DNA of 64,000 nucleotides from Manihot esculenta (taxonomy: Eukaryota > Streptophyta > Magnoliopsida > Malpighiales > Euphorbiaceae): the NCBI RefSeq assembly GCF_001659605.2, contig NC_035169.2:7225610-7289609 (forward strand), given 5' to 3'. This document shows, in pieces, positions 25,508 to 39,800 of this stretch. How positions within the stretch are numbered: the stretch's first letter is position 1; each line of letters starts with the position of its first letter. Made by a program: the position numbers and the translations under genes. The notes below the pieces were generated by a model that saw only the letters and a program-made list of their open reading frames with translations, did no database searches and was not told where the DNA came from.

Positions 25508-28500
25508 GCGATCGTGAGTACAAGTTTTTAACCTAATTTAATAAGTGATCATTTAGTCAATCAATTCATAGCACAAACAAAATAAGACATATGGGAGAGT
25601 GAATCTATTAAGTCCATTTTTGTCTAAATTTGATATTGTTATTTGACCTAATTATTAATATCAGGTAGGGTTTGCCTCTACTAGTCCATTTTCTGCTGCT
25701 TGCTTATCCCTTACCCTATTAATTCATGCAAGGTTAATAATTTATGGTAGCTTAATGGTGTCTTTTGATGCTATTTTTTAAGGTCCCATCAACTCCAAGC
25801 TCTTAATAGTTTTGTAATGTGCATCTCCATTGATGCCCTTGGTTAAAAAAATCCTTAAAATAATTTTTTAATATTTCAAAATTTCTTTTAAAAGAATAGG
25901 ATCAAAATCATGAAAAATTTTAAGTATAACTATTATACACATTGATGCGAACATCATACATATATTTCTATATGTGTTAATTATGTGACTTGAATTTTAT
26001 GTATGGAAGGCGAAGTTTTATGTGGTAACAAAAGCCATAAATAATTGTATTTTTTCTTTTTTGTATTATGTGAGATTTCAAAAATATATTAGAATAAGAT
26101 TTTGAGAAATATGCAAAAAAAATTTTTTATCGAGAAGTTGTGAAAAATTATATTATATCTTTTATCTTACGATATCATATTTTTTTTTTTCTTTTAGTAT
26201 TGCAATTATAAGTATATGCATCTATTTTTTTTATTGAATTTTACATTAATTTAAAATAAAAATTATATGTCATTTATAAGAATTATAGACACTCTTTTCT
26301 TTTAAATTGATTTTTAAGACGAGTTAAATTTAATTCAAATTTAATATTATATAAAAATATAACATCCAAAAAACTAAATGTGACAATAAAAATATATAAA
26401 TTTTTACACTAAATCAAATAAAGAACAGACGCTAAACGATTTAGGGAGATTCTAGAATCGTACAAAATCAATTCTTTTCAGAGTCAAACTAACTTTTAGA
26501 TCGACAAGAGCGATTATAAAAAACCATTATAAATATGTACAAATCTAATCCAGAGAAACAAAAAAAAAAGGCTCATAGCCATATGAGAGAAGGGAGGAGC
26601 TGCCTCTACTCGTAAAGGATAAGGGCAGCCACATAGCTGACATTGAAAAGTCTTTGCCTTAGAAGATGTCTCATAACCAAGAGAAAAATCTCACACTATG
26701 GATCGGAGAGAGTGTAAATTACCACGTAAAGATCTGTATTTTTGTTTATTGTACTTTGTTTATAATTATATATTTTTATTTATAAAAATAAAAAAATTAC
26801 TATTTAATATTTATATCATAAAAAAAATTATTAATTGATCTATTATCTTTAAAAAATATATTATAATATTATATTTTAAAAAATATACTAATTAATCTCC
26901 CATTTTAACTTTTACGTATTTTATTATTTAATTTTTATAATTTAAAAATTTATTAATTAATTTTTTAAATTTATAAAAAATTAATTAATTAATTTTCTCG
27001 TATTAAAAATATTTTAAATTTTTTTATAATATTTAATAATTAAAATTAGTTAATAATTTTTTAAAAATATATAAAAAAATTAATTTTCTTTAAACAAAGA
27101 ATAAAACTAACGAGCATGGCTATAATTACGAATTAAATAATAAACTTTTTAAAAAGTTTATAGTAATAGCAGTGGGACCGGAAAGCACTAAATTCGAGGA
27201 GCAATGGGGACTATAAGTCCAAAAGCTAAACCAAAATAAATCAGCCATGTCTATCACGTCTTCTCCTTCAGACCTGCCTGACCCCACCGTTAACAATTAA
27301 TTTATAAATAAGTTTTTGTTTTCATTTAATTCTCATTAAAATTAATGCCGATCATACTTTACCATTCTTTTTTCTTTTTTTTTATTTTTGAGAAGCATAC
27401 TTTACCATTTTAGAAATACTAATTAGACTAAATACATAATTTATTTTTTATTTTTTTAAATTATTTTATTTATTAATGATACATAAAACTCACTCAAAAT
27501 ACATAGTAAAATTGAATCATGTAATAAGAATATGATAAATTAATATACGCTTTCACTTATAAAAAAAAATTTAAACGACTAGAATGTCCAAAATAAAAAA
27601 AAAACGAACACTTTAAGATATATCAATTTCAGATCGGAGAAAACTTACCCTTTTAATTTCAGAATGAGATTTCATAAGAAAGTTACCATTAGTTGTAAAC
27701 TAACATATCTCTTTTACACTTTCGATCATAAAATTTTCGATCAATTAAACGATCAAATCCTTTATCAATAAACCAATAATGTTTATTACATTATTATCGG
27801 ATTATAAAAAAGTATTATATTTATTATATCTTTTTATAATATAAAAGAAAAATAACTACAGAGATAAATATAAACTATTGTTCTGTATAAATACTCTAAG
27901 ATTCTTCGTTTACTATTTTCTTCAATCTACTGATTACACCATAATTTCATTCCGGCCACGTTATCAATTTATTTTCAGTAATATCATTCATCAATTTTAT
28001 TTTTATTTTATTTATTTTTTTAATTTTTAATTTTTGAATAATTTATTTTTTATAAAATAAAAGAGTGTACATATTAATTCTTTAATTTTTAATTATTGAA
28101 TAATTTAATTCGTGATAACATATGAATATTATATAGGAGTTGTAGTTATATAGAAATTAAATTATTTTACTATTTAAAAATCGAATGAATAAAGAATAAA
28201 TAATGTAAATTTAAAATTGAAAGGGTAAAATGATGTCTACTAATTATATAAACATATATATTAGATGATTTAACACATGATTCTTGTTATAATACACGCA
28301 TATAAAATTTTTATATGTGTCGGTGTATATTTATTTAATTAATATAAAAATAATTTTATATAATATGGAAAGTTTTAATGCACATGAATAATTAATAAAT
28401 CTTTTTAAAAGCAAAAATTGTACTATTATAAATTTTGTTCGTTTTATTATTTTCAACATATTAAAAAAATAATTTTTTATAATTTTGTAATAAAATAAAA

Positions 28501-28650
28501 TAAAATTATAATAATTAAATATGTTATTATAATGTATAAAAAAATAATAATTTTAGAATAATTAAAAAGAGAGAGAGATAAAAAGATAGAAAAAAAAATT
28601 ATAAAAGATTATCGATCATTTAGGGTTGAATTCATAGCACCAGCAGTTTA
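25508..28650. other. AT-rich intergenic DNA with unclassified repeat fragments
   Basis: 26380-26720 is less AT-rich ('cgctaaacgatttagggag', 'cgtaaaggataagggcagcc') and 27460-27770 has similar phrasing; both may be degraded LTR sequence. 26790-27110 resembles the AT-rich foldback family of 59.2 kb. No gene was found. Confidence 0.4.
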
Positions 28651-28694
28651 TGAGAAAAATAAATACACAAATACTAGCTAATTAAAAAAACAAC

Positions 28695-29279
28695 TCAATA
28701 ATGGAAGACATAAACGTTATACTCCACCACTGCATCCCCGGTTTTAAAGTCGAGATCATGAGTCTTCGCCTGAGCGTAGCCGCGAGCGAACCGGAAAAGC
28801 CCGCTCCCACCCACGATCGGCATCTCTCTAACGCCGGAAAATATACTATTCCGTCCCAAAACACTAAGGTTGCTCCCATTATATTTCCCTTCGGTGAAGG
28901 CAAAGTTCAAGACCATTAAAAAACTGAGTTCGGTTTGCGATGCTGATGCGTAAATCCCTTGCGCTTTTCCAATAAGCTTGGAGCTGCGATGGGGCTCGAG
29001 GGTCAAGGGGTCATCCATCATCGTGACAAGTCCAAATGCCGATAAGGAGGTGTTGGTCATGGCTGCTTTAGCGACTGGAACAGCGGTGGCGTTTCGGCCA
29101 CTAACTATGTCGTGGAAGTAGAAGCGAAGGTGGGTTAGTTTCTCTTTCTTGAGGCCTAGCGTCGCCGGAGATAAGATTCTTGAAAAACCGTTGGATTTTG
29201 CTGTAGCAAGAGTTGAATAAGAGAGCAGAAAAATGGAAGAAAGGAGGAGAAAACGAAAGTTCGGAAGAGTTTTGGCCAT
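28695..29279 (-). CDS. Dirigent family protein, secreted, 194 aa, intronless
   Basis: Dirigent proteins guide stereoselective coupling of monolignol radicals into lignans or lignin-like polymers, in the apoplast. The reading frame from ATG 29279 has an N-terminal signal peptide (FRFLLLSSIFLLSYSTLATA, residues 8-27) and the family landmarks LTHLRFYFHDIVSG (48-61), KLIGKAQGIYA (101-111), FTEGKYNGSNLSVLGRN (128-144), REMPIVGGSGLFRFARGYA (151-169) and the C-terminal GDAVVEYNVYVFHY. Potential N-glycosylation sites lie at about 63, 76, 134 and 137. Length and lack of introns are usual for the family. I start at 29279 rather than the in-frame ATG at 29345, because the signal peptide begins here and the TATA box at 29351-29356 leaves a normal short leader. 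Substrate is unknown; it resembles the class implicated in defence rather than a proven pinoresinol-forming enzyme. Confidence 0.93.
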   Translation of the reverse strand: MAKTLPNFRFLLLSSIFLLSYSTLATAKSNGFSRILSPATLGLKKEKLTHLRFYFHDIVSGRNATAVPVAKAAMTNTSLSAFGLVTMMDDPLTLEPHRSSKLIGKAQGIYASASQTELSFLMVLNFAFTEGKYNGSNLSVLGRNSIFSGVREMPIVGGSGLFRFARGYAQAKTHDLDFKTGDAVVEYNVYVFHY

Positions 29280-29350
29280 AGCAGTAAAGGGAAGAATATA
29301 AGATGTAGGATTTTGATGAAGAAGATGAAGTGATGAACGGACCACTCGCC

Positions 29351-29356
29351 TATATA
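29351..29356 (-). promoter_or_regulatory. TATA box of the dirigent gene
   Basis: Minus-strand TATATA preceded by AAAT, about 70 bp ahead of the chosen start codon at 29279. Confidence 0.5.
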
Positions 29357-29399
29357 ATTTATATTGAGTTTTATTCCCTTAACTTCCTGCCATATTTTC

Positions 29400-30350
29400 A
29401 TTTTTAAAAAATGTGAAAATTAATTAATTGACCTTTTTGATTTTAAAAAATACTTTAAAATTTATTATTTTATTTTTATTTGAAAATTATTTAATTATTT
29501 AATGAAAACGTCTTTATATTTTTATAGTATTTAATTATTCTATTAAAAAAATATAAAGTTTAATTATATATTTTTTTAATATAGTCATTTAATTATTCGA
29601 TGCCCGTCCTACAAGTAGGAAAGAGTAATTCTTTGCCCTCGCAATGGGTAAAGTTTGAAGTCAAGCGGCCTGACCGAAAAAATAAAAAATTTCGAGTAGC
29701 ATCCAAATATTTATAATTCAGTCAATTATATATATATTTCAAATGAAAATTGGAAATTGTGGAAATTATATATGTATATATATATATTTTTAAAATGAAA
29801 ATTGAGAATTAGATATTTATTTAAATGAATTTACGATTATGCTAGTAATTATATATTTTTATAATTTTAAATTTTAAATTAAATTTATTTTATTTTGAGT
29901 AAATGTATAGAAGGAGTTAATTGAATTTATATCTAAAAAAGTAAAACCCATATCGGACCAAAAGTTACATCTAAAATGAATTAATCACGGACAAACTTCT
30001 TCTCTATAGCATGAGCAGATGGATTTCCCATCTTTTCTATAAAGGAAGAAACAATGGATAAAATTCTTTTGGAAAATTCCAAGGAATCAGCTACTCACGA
30101 GACATCAAAGCTGGTGGCTGAAAAAGAAAATTCAGAGAGATATAATGGCTTTTCTAAAAAATAATTGAAAAAATATATATTTTAACTAAATTCTGATGCA
30201 ATACTACTTCACTCTCAAGAATTTTAATTAATATTAAGGATAAATTCATCTAAGCCTAACCCATATTTGTATTAAGGATGAAGAGCAACTGAGCAAGTGG
30301 GGCAGATTTGGGTTGAACCGCGGTTCAGTCTCAAGATTCAAACAAGAAGA
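29400..30350. other. AT-rich spacer between dirigent and RPL21
   Basis: Mostly A/T runs. 30000-30130 is purine-rich ('ataaaggaagaaacaatgg') with no recognised function. Confidence 0.4.
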
Positions 30351-30354
30351 TTCA

Positions 30355-31895
<1,541 letters not shown>

Positions 31896-32700
31896 GTCTG
31901 TGATTCTAGGTTTTGTTCATGGTGTTGGGCTTGTGTTGCAAACCTTGTTGGTTGGATAGCTTATTTACATGAGTGTTTTAAATATCTTCAGTTTTGAAGA
32001 GGCATTTTGAGATTTCTACATCAGCAATGATTTATGGTTTATTTCATTTACACATTTAGATATAAAGAATGCGTTTCTATTTGAATTTTTATTCATGTTC
32101 CATTAATTTTTTTATTGTTGAACAGTTTTGTTGTATACATTATAGAAAATAGCATAACATAGATAAGCTTTGGAGTAGAAAGAAGTGTAGGCTTGTGGAA
32201 GTTTGATTTCATTTCTCTTGCCCATTGTTTGGGATCAAAAATTTTAAAAGAATGCTATTCAATTCATTTTTTTTCTATCAAATTTCATGTTTGGAATGTA
32301 AAGAATTTATTTTTTTATTTTAAGTTAATAAAATTTTTATTTAAAAAAATGAAATTATGCATAATTTTGTAAAAATTATGCCAAATGAAGGATTATATTT
32401 ATTGCTGTTTATTATGCATTTCAACATAATGCAAACCCTTTTTCTTCCTTTTCCTATTAAGATGTCATTAACACTTTGTTTGAGGAGAGGTAAAGAGGTA
32501 GAGTAGCATATGGTTTTTGGAAAGAAAATGAGGTTTGTAAAAATATTTTAAAATTTTTAAGAGAATATTTTCAATTCACTAATTTAGTATTTAGTAGGTT
32601 GAAATGATAAGGTTTTTGTTGATTTTTAAAATTTTTTGAAAAACTTATTTTAAAAATCTTTACCCTCTCCTGAATACAAGCTCAATGTTTTTAAATTTTA
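31896..32700 (+). other. RPL21 3'UTR and flank
   Basis: 31896-32090 is recognisable again, in diverged form, downstream of the pseudo-exon at 33.7-33.9 kb, so it belongs to the duplicated unit and probably to the transcript. Beyond about 32100 there is only AT-rich sequence. Confidence 0.45.
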
Positions 32701-32925
32701 AGAAATCTTTCAATACCTCTGAAGGTTTAAAGAGATATAACTCAGGTCCATGTCCTGCACATTAAACCGCAGAGAATAGAAGCGTCCCAATATACCAAAA
32801 CTAAAAATCTAGCCCAATGAACATCAGAGTCTTGAAGGCCAGAATGAATATGACCCATATTCCAGAACTAGAAAAATCTTTGGAAAGCGCCGCTCTCATT
32901 TATCAACTTTTTGGCACCAATAGAG

Positions 32926-33007
32926 GAGGTTGATTCATACGATAGTAGCCAAAGTGAAACATAACGGAAGAGGTTGATTCATACAATAGTAGCCAAAGTG
33001 AAATATA
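32926..33007. repeat. 44-bp tandem duplication
   Basis: GAGGTTGATTCATACGATAG starts at 32926 and its near-copy (GAGGTTGATTCATACAATAG) at 32970. Both continue 'tagccaaagtgaaa'. The surrounding sequence (32700-33250) is less AT-rich but unassigned. Confidence 0.85.
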
Positions 33008-33473
33008 TTGAGGGATGGAGGAGCCACCACATCAGCAATAGAAACCAAAGGCTTTCCAGAAATGATAATGAGACGCCGACAACATAATATGCATATACAT
33101 CGCCGATTTTAGACTTAAAAGGTGAAAATCAACCGTTGGTCTTTTGTTATTGGACTTCAGCCTTGAATACCATAAATTTGGAGAAAACTAAAACATAAAT
33201 ACAAACAATATAGCGAAAAAAAACTCTCAAAAAACTTTGAGAGACTCTAGTGCTAGAACTAGAGCTATTCTTTAGGCCTTGTAAGGAAGAGTACGATCTT
33301 TTGGTTAATTATGACAAGTATTTCACAAAGTGAGTTGGGGGATCTAACATCCAACTTATTATGCTCTTTTTGAAAATTATTCAAGCTCTGTCTTTGATTG
33401 GTATCGGAAATCTTTTGTATTTATGTGAAAGAAATTTCTATTGTTCTTTATTTATAAAAGAGATAAGAGATCA

Positions 33474-33905
33474 AAGAATGCTGTATTGAAGGCAGAAGGC
33501 AAGACAAGAAGAAATTTTATAATACAACCATTGTATGTACAATGATTATATTATAGTTATTGATCATGGTGGATTTTTTTTAGATCTCATTATAATCAAT
33601 GGTCATATAAAATAATTTTTTCAAGGCAAGAGCTAAAGTAAGACTCAGTTTTATGATAAAGGGTGCATGATTGGAAACCCTCCATCCCCTGCTATTGTTA
33701 ATGATCCCAACAGTGGTTATTGGGTGTGCGATCTCATTTGGCTTGTGTTCCCAACTTTAGTTGACTAGATTTAGATTATTTATACGAGTCCTTTTAAAAT
33801 TGTTAATTTTAAAGGAATATTTTCAGATTTATATATCAGCAATGATACATGGTTTATTTTTCCTCATCTAGATATGAAGGATATTTTTCTATTTAAATTT
33901 ATATA
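33474..33905 (+). pseudogene. RPL21 3' pseudo-exon, interrupted by a small insertion
   Basis: 33474-33504 matches RPL21 exon 2 around codons for [12 protein letters not shown]. After an interruption, 33623-33720 matches the end of the exon (FMVEG, LLET, IP, IVNDP-like codons and the GGY end, where TAG has become TGG). 33721-33905 matches the RPL21 3'UTR. Frame and stop are destroyed and part of the exon is missing, so no protein can be made. There is no poly(A) tail, and the flank is shared with a tandem repeat, pointing to DNA duplication rather than retrocopying. Confidence 0.8.
33505..33622. mobile_element. Small MITE-like insertion in the RPL21 pseudogene
   Basis: About 118 bp with loosely inverted ends (GAAATTTTATAATACAACC against the inverse of GGTCATATAAAATAATTTTTTC) and an internal CATTGTATGTACAATG palindrome. 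AAGGCAAGA lies on both sides (33496-33504 and 33623-33631) and may be a 9-bp target duplication. One copy could also be original gene sequence, so the call is tentative. Confidence 0.5.
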
Positions 33906-34445
33906 TTTCTAAAGTATATATGATATGAAGGAACAAATATGGTCTTTTGACTAATGGGTGCTATCGTTATGGTAGTTGGTGGTAAATTTGCCTAATTTAT
34001 CTTGTGTAAACTAGCATTGAAATGATTACTGATTAGCTGCACTTAACTCGATTACACAACCTGCTTCAAACTGATAAGTAACATTTTTTGTTAATGTTTC
34101 TATACTTAATAAGCACTTTATGAGTAAAGGTGGTTAATTTGATATTCTAAAAAAAATAAATAATCTCGACGTTATTACAGTGGAGTTAGCAAAAAATTTT
34201 TAAAAAAAAGAGAAGGTCGCTAAATTAAAAGTTTACATGCTCAATAGCTCAAGAAAAGGAATTTAATTATGACAAGTATTAAATTGGGGGATTTAACATA
34301 CAACTTATTATTTCTTTTGAAAATTATTCAAGTTCTGTTTTTGATTTATCTTGAAAATCTCTTTATTTATGCAAAAGAAAACTCTCTTGTTCTTTATTTA
34401 CAAGAGAGATAAAGAGATAAAGGAATGCTCCATTGAAGGCATAAG

Positions 34446-36617
34446 CTTAAGATATATTCAGAGAAAATTATATATTTGTATATTTGGAGATAAAATGTCT
34501 TTTTTAATATTATTTTATGGAATAAGAAAATGAAAAAGGAAAAGAAAAAGAAAGAAGTAGGATAACGTAAAATACACAATCTTCCGATCATTGTATATTT
34601 CAATGATTTCGGTAAGAGAAAACTACGGAAGTGACATCGTTTTAGCTGTCTTCAAATATGAAAGCACAAAGTGGGCCCACTAGTAATGAAAATATATATA
34701 TATATTCCCATGCAATCCTGTCCTCCACCTTAAAATTATATTATCAATTATACACTTTGTTTTTTTTGGTCTCAGTAATAGAATTCAGCAATCAAATTAA
34801 GAAATAATATTTGATTTGACTTATGGGGTATGGACTCGGTAATCAAAATAAATTAAAATTAATTAAATTAATAAATAATATTAATCTAATTGAATTTTTT
34901 TATAAAAATATTTGAATTAAATTGAACAATCCCATTTTAAAATAATAATAATTGAACCAAACTAAATGAGTAAATAATATAATATTCATATATACTATAC
35001 TATAATATTATCTTACTTTGAATGAGGAAATAAATGAATGAATAGAATGGAAATAAATAACATTTAAAAATAATAATAAATTTAATATAATATGTGAAAG
35101 TGATTCTTTTATATCATTTAACAAGAAAAAAAAAAGGGAATAAACTATAGAAGGGAGTTCACAGATTATCCAAATTTAAATTTAAATTATTTAGTTTGTT
35201 CAATTTATTTGCTTAGAATTATTGGAAGAAACAAAATTTGATAAATTAAATCATTATAATAAAATTAAATAGAGCATAGTTCAAAATTTTAAATTCTGAT
35301 ATAATAATTTAAAAAAAAAGTATTTCTAGTCAGAAAAAATTTCGCCTTTTAAAATAATCAATACCCAATTTGCCCTTTTTCATTTAAGAAATGTCTGTAA
35401 CATCACAAGCGAAGTTAAAAGATTGCCCAGCTCCAATTTGATATTTGGCCTAAATCACATGCATTGCCTATGCAATTTTATATTGGCCTTATACAGTGGC
35501 ACAGGCTAAGTTTTTTTCAAAAAATTATTGCATGAAAAAAATTTTATATTATATTTATTAATATACGTTCCAGTCACATCATTTCATTATTAAATTATTT
35601 TTAAAATTAATAAATTTATTTTGAATGCATATTAAATAAACACATAATTTAGAAATATAATAAATAAATTATGATGTAGAAAAAGAAAGTACCCTAGAAT
35701 TTGAAGAGTTAGTTAGAAATTTAATGGAAGGTTAAAAGAACCAATCATGTCTTAATTTGGATTAAACAGGTAAAAAAGTAACTAACTATGTGAAAAAATA
35801 ATAATAAGATAAAGATAAAAATAACTATTTGAACCTTAAAATATAAATTACAAAATTTTTTTGCTAGGAATAGAAATAACTCTTATTATCGTATATGCAT
35901 ACAGACTTTCCATCTTTTTATTTTTTATATTCTAAAATATTGTATTTTTACTTTTTTATAATACAGTTAACATATAATTTTATTTTAATTATTTTTTAAA
36001 TAAAAATTCAAACCATTCTTTAGCATTTAATTTAAATTATAAGTTATTTATAATGTTCTTATTGTCCCAGTAAAAATTAATGTCCTTATTTATATTAAAA
36101 ATAAAAAAAATGCTAACAGTAATTTAAAAAAAATATTGACCAATACTTTTTATTCTATTAGTTTAAAAATATAATACTCTTTATTCTATTAATTTAAAAG
36201 TATAATAATTAATGATCATAGGAGAAAAAAATTTAAAGGTGAATTTTAGTCTGTAACTTATTTAGAACAATTAAAAAGACTTACCACTTGTATTATTTTA
36301 CATTTTAATTTAAAAGTTTAAATTTTAAATAAATTAATTTAATATTTGTATTTAATGTATTTTTAATAAATTTCTAAAATTAAATTTCAAAATAAATAAT
36401 TTAATAGTTAAATATATAATTTATATTTTCAACGGTAATAAATTTTATTTTATAATAGTAATTATAAATATTTTATAGTAAATATGTTATTAAATTTAAA
36501 ATAAAGAGTATGTATAAAATAATTAAAAATAATATATTTATTATAAAATTTTATTATTATTGGTATAAAACAAAATTTATTTATTGTTAATAATATATAA
36601 ACGATATATTTAATAGT
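34446..36617. other. AT-rich intergenic DNA, no gene seen
   Basis: No supported feature. Short ORFs at 34351-34603 lie in the decayed repeat and look non-coding. Confidence 0.45.
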
Positions 36618-37057
36618 AGGGTGAGCATGCGATTGATTTGATTTAAAATTAAATCGAACCGAATAAATTAAAAATTAAAATTTTAGTATTTATAAAAATT
36701 GAATCGAATTGAATCAGTTTAATTAGGTTCGATTCAATTTGATTTAATTGATTTAAATTTTTATTAATTTTTTTTATTTTTTATATTTTATTTTTAATAT
36801 TTTAAAATTTAATTAAAATATTTTTAATATAATATGATCTAATCTCTATATTATTAAAAATAATATATTATTATCGCTAATCGGTTCGATTTAATTTTTT
36901 TAATTTTTTCTTGCTTAAAATCGAACCAAATCGAAATAACAAAAATTTTTAAAATTAAAAATTAAACTAAACCGAAATAAATAAAAAATCAAACTGAATT
37001 TTTAAATTAATTTAGTTGGGTCAGTTTTTTGAGTTTGAATAAATATTGTTCAAACCT
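36618..37057. mobile_element. Foldback MITE with GGTTCGGTT-type ends, copy 2
   Basis: More decayed than copy 1. It starts AGGGTGAGCATGCGATTG and ends ...TTGTTCAAACCT, with internal TCGGTTCGATTT/AAATCGAACC blocks. The 10-bp flanks atttaatagt and atttaataat match at 9 positions, the same duplication length as copy 1. Confidence 0.7.
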
Positions 37058-38520
37058 ATTTAATAATTAGATTATTATTATCTTTAAAATTAAATATATC
37101 ATTTAATTATAATTAAGTATAAATTAATATTATTTTATATATATAATTAATTTATATTTAAAAAAAATAAAATATTACAATGTACATTCTAAATGAAATA
37201 TTATATTTTAAATTTTAAAAATTAATTAAAATTACACTAACTACAAATGTTGAACTAAATTTAAATATTTAAATTAAAACGTAAAATAATATAAATATTA
37301 ATTTTTTAATTATTTAGTTATTAATTTATATAAAATAATAATAATAATAATACATGTAATTTAAACTACTAAATTATTATATATATTATTAAATTGCTAT
37401 ATAAATTATTAAATATTAAATTTAAGAATTTAAAGAGGAGTTAAAATAATATGAAAATGTAAAAATTAAATCAATTAAATTAAAATTAAAAGGATTATAT
37501 TAAAATATAAATATATATAAATATTAGACTTTTTAAATTAATTAACCAAATAAAATTTAAGAATTTAATTACATTAACTACTCTCACCTGTTCATTATTT
37601 TTTTTAATTACTTTTTTTTAAATGGTTTTTTTAATTACTTTTAAATGTCTTAAAATGTTATCTACTTTATTTATTTACATTACTGATTAATCTATTATAA
37701 TATTATTTTATTTCAAGATAAATTTATTTTTTTTAAATGAAAATTTAAATTATCATTTGATATTTAATTCAAAATGTATATTATTGATATCGTTATTATT
37801 TTAATAAAATTTAATATTTATAAAATAAATATAATTAAAATGATAATTGAAAAAAAAATATTTTTTTAAGTAAAATAAAAATCATTCATTAATCTACATG
37901 AAAAGTGAAATAAAAAAATTAATTATGGGATAAATGAGTATATGTGTTAATAAATAACTATATACTTATTCTTTAATCGATGTAAGTTTCTCAAGCGAGA
38001 TTAGGGATGTAAACGGGTAGAATACCCGTGAAAATTAAACTATCCGAACCCGATTTATATTAGTAATATTCGAATCCGTTCCGAATCCGATTAAAAATTA
38101 ATTTAAACTATCTGAATCCGTATCAAATCCGATTATTATTACCCGAATAAAATTCGAATCCGTTTAATTTCATATATTTTAATTAATAATTTATATAAAA
38201 AATATTTCTCATTAATAATTTTTATTTAAAAATATAATATTTTTGAAAAATATTTAAATTTAAATTTTTAAATAAAAATATATAAAAAAATTTATAAATA
38301 TTATTATAAAATATATTTTTTATATTAAATTAATTATTTATATAAACGAATTCTTGTGTTGGTACCTAACACCGAATCCGATCCGACGAGATTAATCGAG
38401 TCGTATTAATTAATTATCCAAACAAAAGGCACATATCATAAATCAAATAAAGAAAAAACATGATCACACATAATTATATTTATTAACAATATTATTATTT
38501 TTGGTTCGACTTTTCTTACA
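37058..38520. other. AT-rich spacer with another repeat fragment
   Basis: About 38003-38420 starts TAGGGATGTAAACGGGTAG and is rich in CCGAATCCGA-type phrases, the look of a second family of plant foldback or hAT-like MITEs. The right end is too diverged to fix. The rest is featureless AT-rich DNA. Confidence 0.4.
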
Positions 38521-38575
38521 ATGAAACCCTTGAACAGGAACGCAGAACATCTCTATTACACAAGAATTGACAAAA

Positions 38576-38911
38576 TTACCCTTGCACAGGGACAAACGAT
38601 GTTAGGTTCCTGGATTTCCCTCCTGGCTTCTCCCAAACCACCGCCTGATACTTCTTGCTGGCTTGTCCATCTTTCGCTTCCAATATCAGCCGGTAATTCA
38701 TCCCGGAAACCACCTGCTGTTCGCCCTTCTCCAACTTCACCAGCTTCAGATCGGCCTTCGACCTCTGATTATACTCATCTACAGCGAACTTCCCGATCTC
38801 TACGATGTGCGGATCATTCAAATCCTTTATAGGCTTCCAGCCGCCAAGCAGAGCAGCAGAACCTACGGCGGCGAAGAAGAGAAGGCCGGAAAGGAGAGAA
38901 AATGGTTTCAT
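38576..38911 (-). CDS. Phytocystatin (cysteine proteinase inhibitor), secreted, 111 aa
   Basis: Cystatins block papain-like cysteine proteases; plant forms act on endogenous vacuolar or apoplastic proteases and on those of insects and nematodes. The reading frame has a signal peptide (residues 1 to about 20, FSLLSGLLFFAAVGSAA) and then the three contact elements: the N-terminal Gly-Gly (23-24), QVVSG (66-70) in the first hairpin loop, and Trp93 in the second. The plant-specific alpha-helix motif reads EIGKFAVDEYN (38-48), a normal variant. It is a single domain with no C-terminal extension, so it should inhibit papain-type enzymes only. Intronless, with a TATA box 80-90 bp upstream. No defects were seen. 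Confidence 0.95.
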   Translation of the reverse strand: MKPFSLLSGLLFFAAVGSAALLGGWKPIKDLNDPHIVEIGKFAVDEYNQRSKADLKLVKLEKGEQQVVSGMNYRLILEAKDGQASKKYQAVVWEKPGGKSRNLTSFVPVQG

Positions 38912-38992
38912 TTTGTAACCGTCAGTCGGGCCCTCCGTAAATCGAGTAATTTTCGTATGGAAGAGCGTGGAAAGGCAGATGAGTAATGAAGG

Positions 38993-39001
38993 TATTTATA
39001 A
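38993..39001 (-). promoter_or_regulatory. TATA box of the cystatin gene
   Basis: Minus-strand TATAAATAC lies 82 bp before ATG 38911. The leader between is GC-richer than the upstream flank. Confidence 0.6.
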
Positions 39002-39650
39002 CGGATAGTTGTGAAATAATTACATATTGGGGGCTGCAATTTAGAAAAATTACGAATAGACCACAGACGCGGCGATAAGGATTGGGGCCCACCACGCGCG
39101 ACCGTATTTAGAGTTTTGAGGTCCGCGTAGGTAGCGTATATGGAGAAAAGTGGTTCCCAATGGTCTTACTTAATTGGTAAATATTACCATTGTGGTGGGC
39201 CTCACTTTTCGGATAATTTTCACAACTTTCTAAATTTTAGTCATTAATTTATTATAATAATTAAATTTCAATTTATTTTAAAAATGCCATCCATATTTAA
39301 GCAATTACATTTAATAATCACTTAAAATGAGATTTTAATAAATTTTTCAGTAAAATAATTATATAAATTATTTTATATAAAATAATAAAAAAATTTATTT
39401 ACCATCAAATTCAATTTATAGGTGTATATTTTTTTAATTTTTTAATTATATTAAATTAAAAAAATTTATTTTTATATAATATTTGTTATCAATTATAATT
39501 TAATAATTAATTGGTAATTATTATTTTTAATAAAATAATTATATAATTTAAAATAATAAATAAAATAAATTATATTTTAAATTTTAATATAATTAATAAA
39601 TTAATTTTTTTATTTTTAAAATAAATCATATTCTCATTACAAAGAATACA
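39002..39650. other. Upstream flank of the cystatin gene, then AT-rich DNA
   Basis: 39050-39230 is moderately GC-rich and may hold promoter elements. No named motif was identified. Confidence 0.35.
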
Positions 39651-39800
39651 AATATGTACCCAATAACAAGAGATCATGCATCCCCATCAATTAGACGGGA
39701 GAGAAAATTTATCTGATCAAAGCTAGATCCGCTCATTACCACAATACAAGTCCTCCATTTCACTGCTCCAGCCGTTTCTAAGCAGACCCCAGAACATCCT

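Larger units (their letters stand above)
33304..34445 (+). repeat. Direct repeat around the RPL21 pseudo-exon
   Basis: 33304-33510 ('aattatgacaagtatt', 'gggggatctaacatccaacttatta', 'attattcaagctctg', 'ttgttctttatttataaaagagataa', 'attgaaggcagaag') recurs in the same order at 34257-34445. The unit period is about 950 bp. Both end with a trace of the RPL21 'attgaaggca' codons, so a block holding part of the RPL21 tail was duplicated. Confidence 0.75.

Noticed and set aside
29280..29345. Upstream in-frame ATG for the dirigent protein
   Set aside because: It would put 22 polar residues ahead of a normal signal peptide and leave almost no leader after the TATA box.
33474..33905. Processed (retro) pseudogene of RPL21
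   Set aside because: No poly(A) tail, and the adjoining sequence is shared with a local tandem repeat. Exon 1 is absent.
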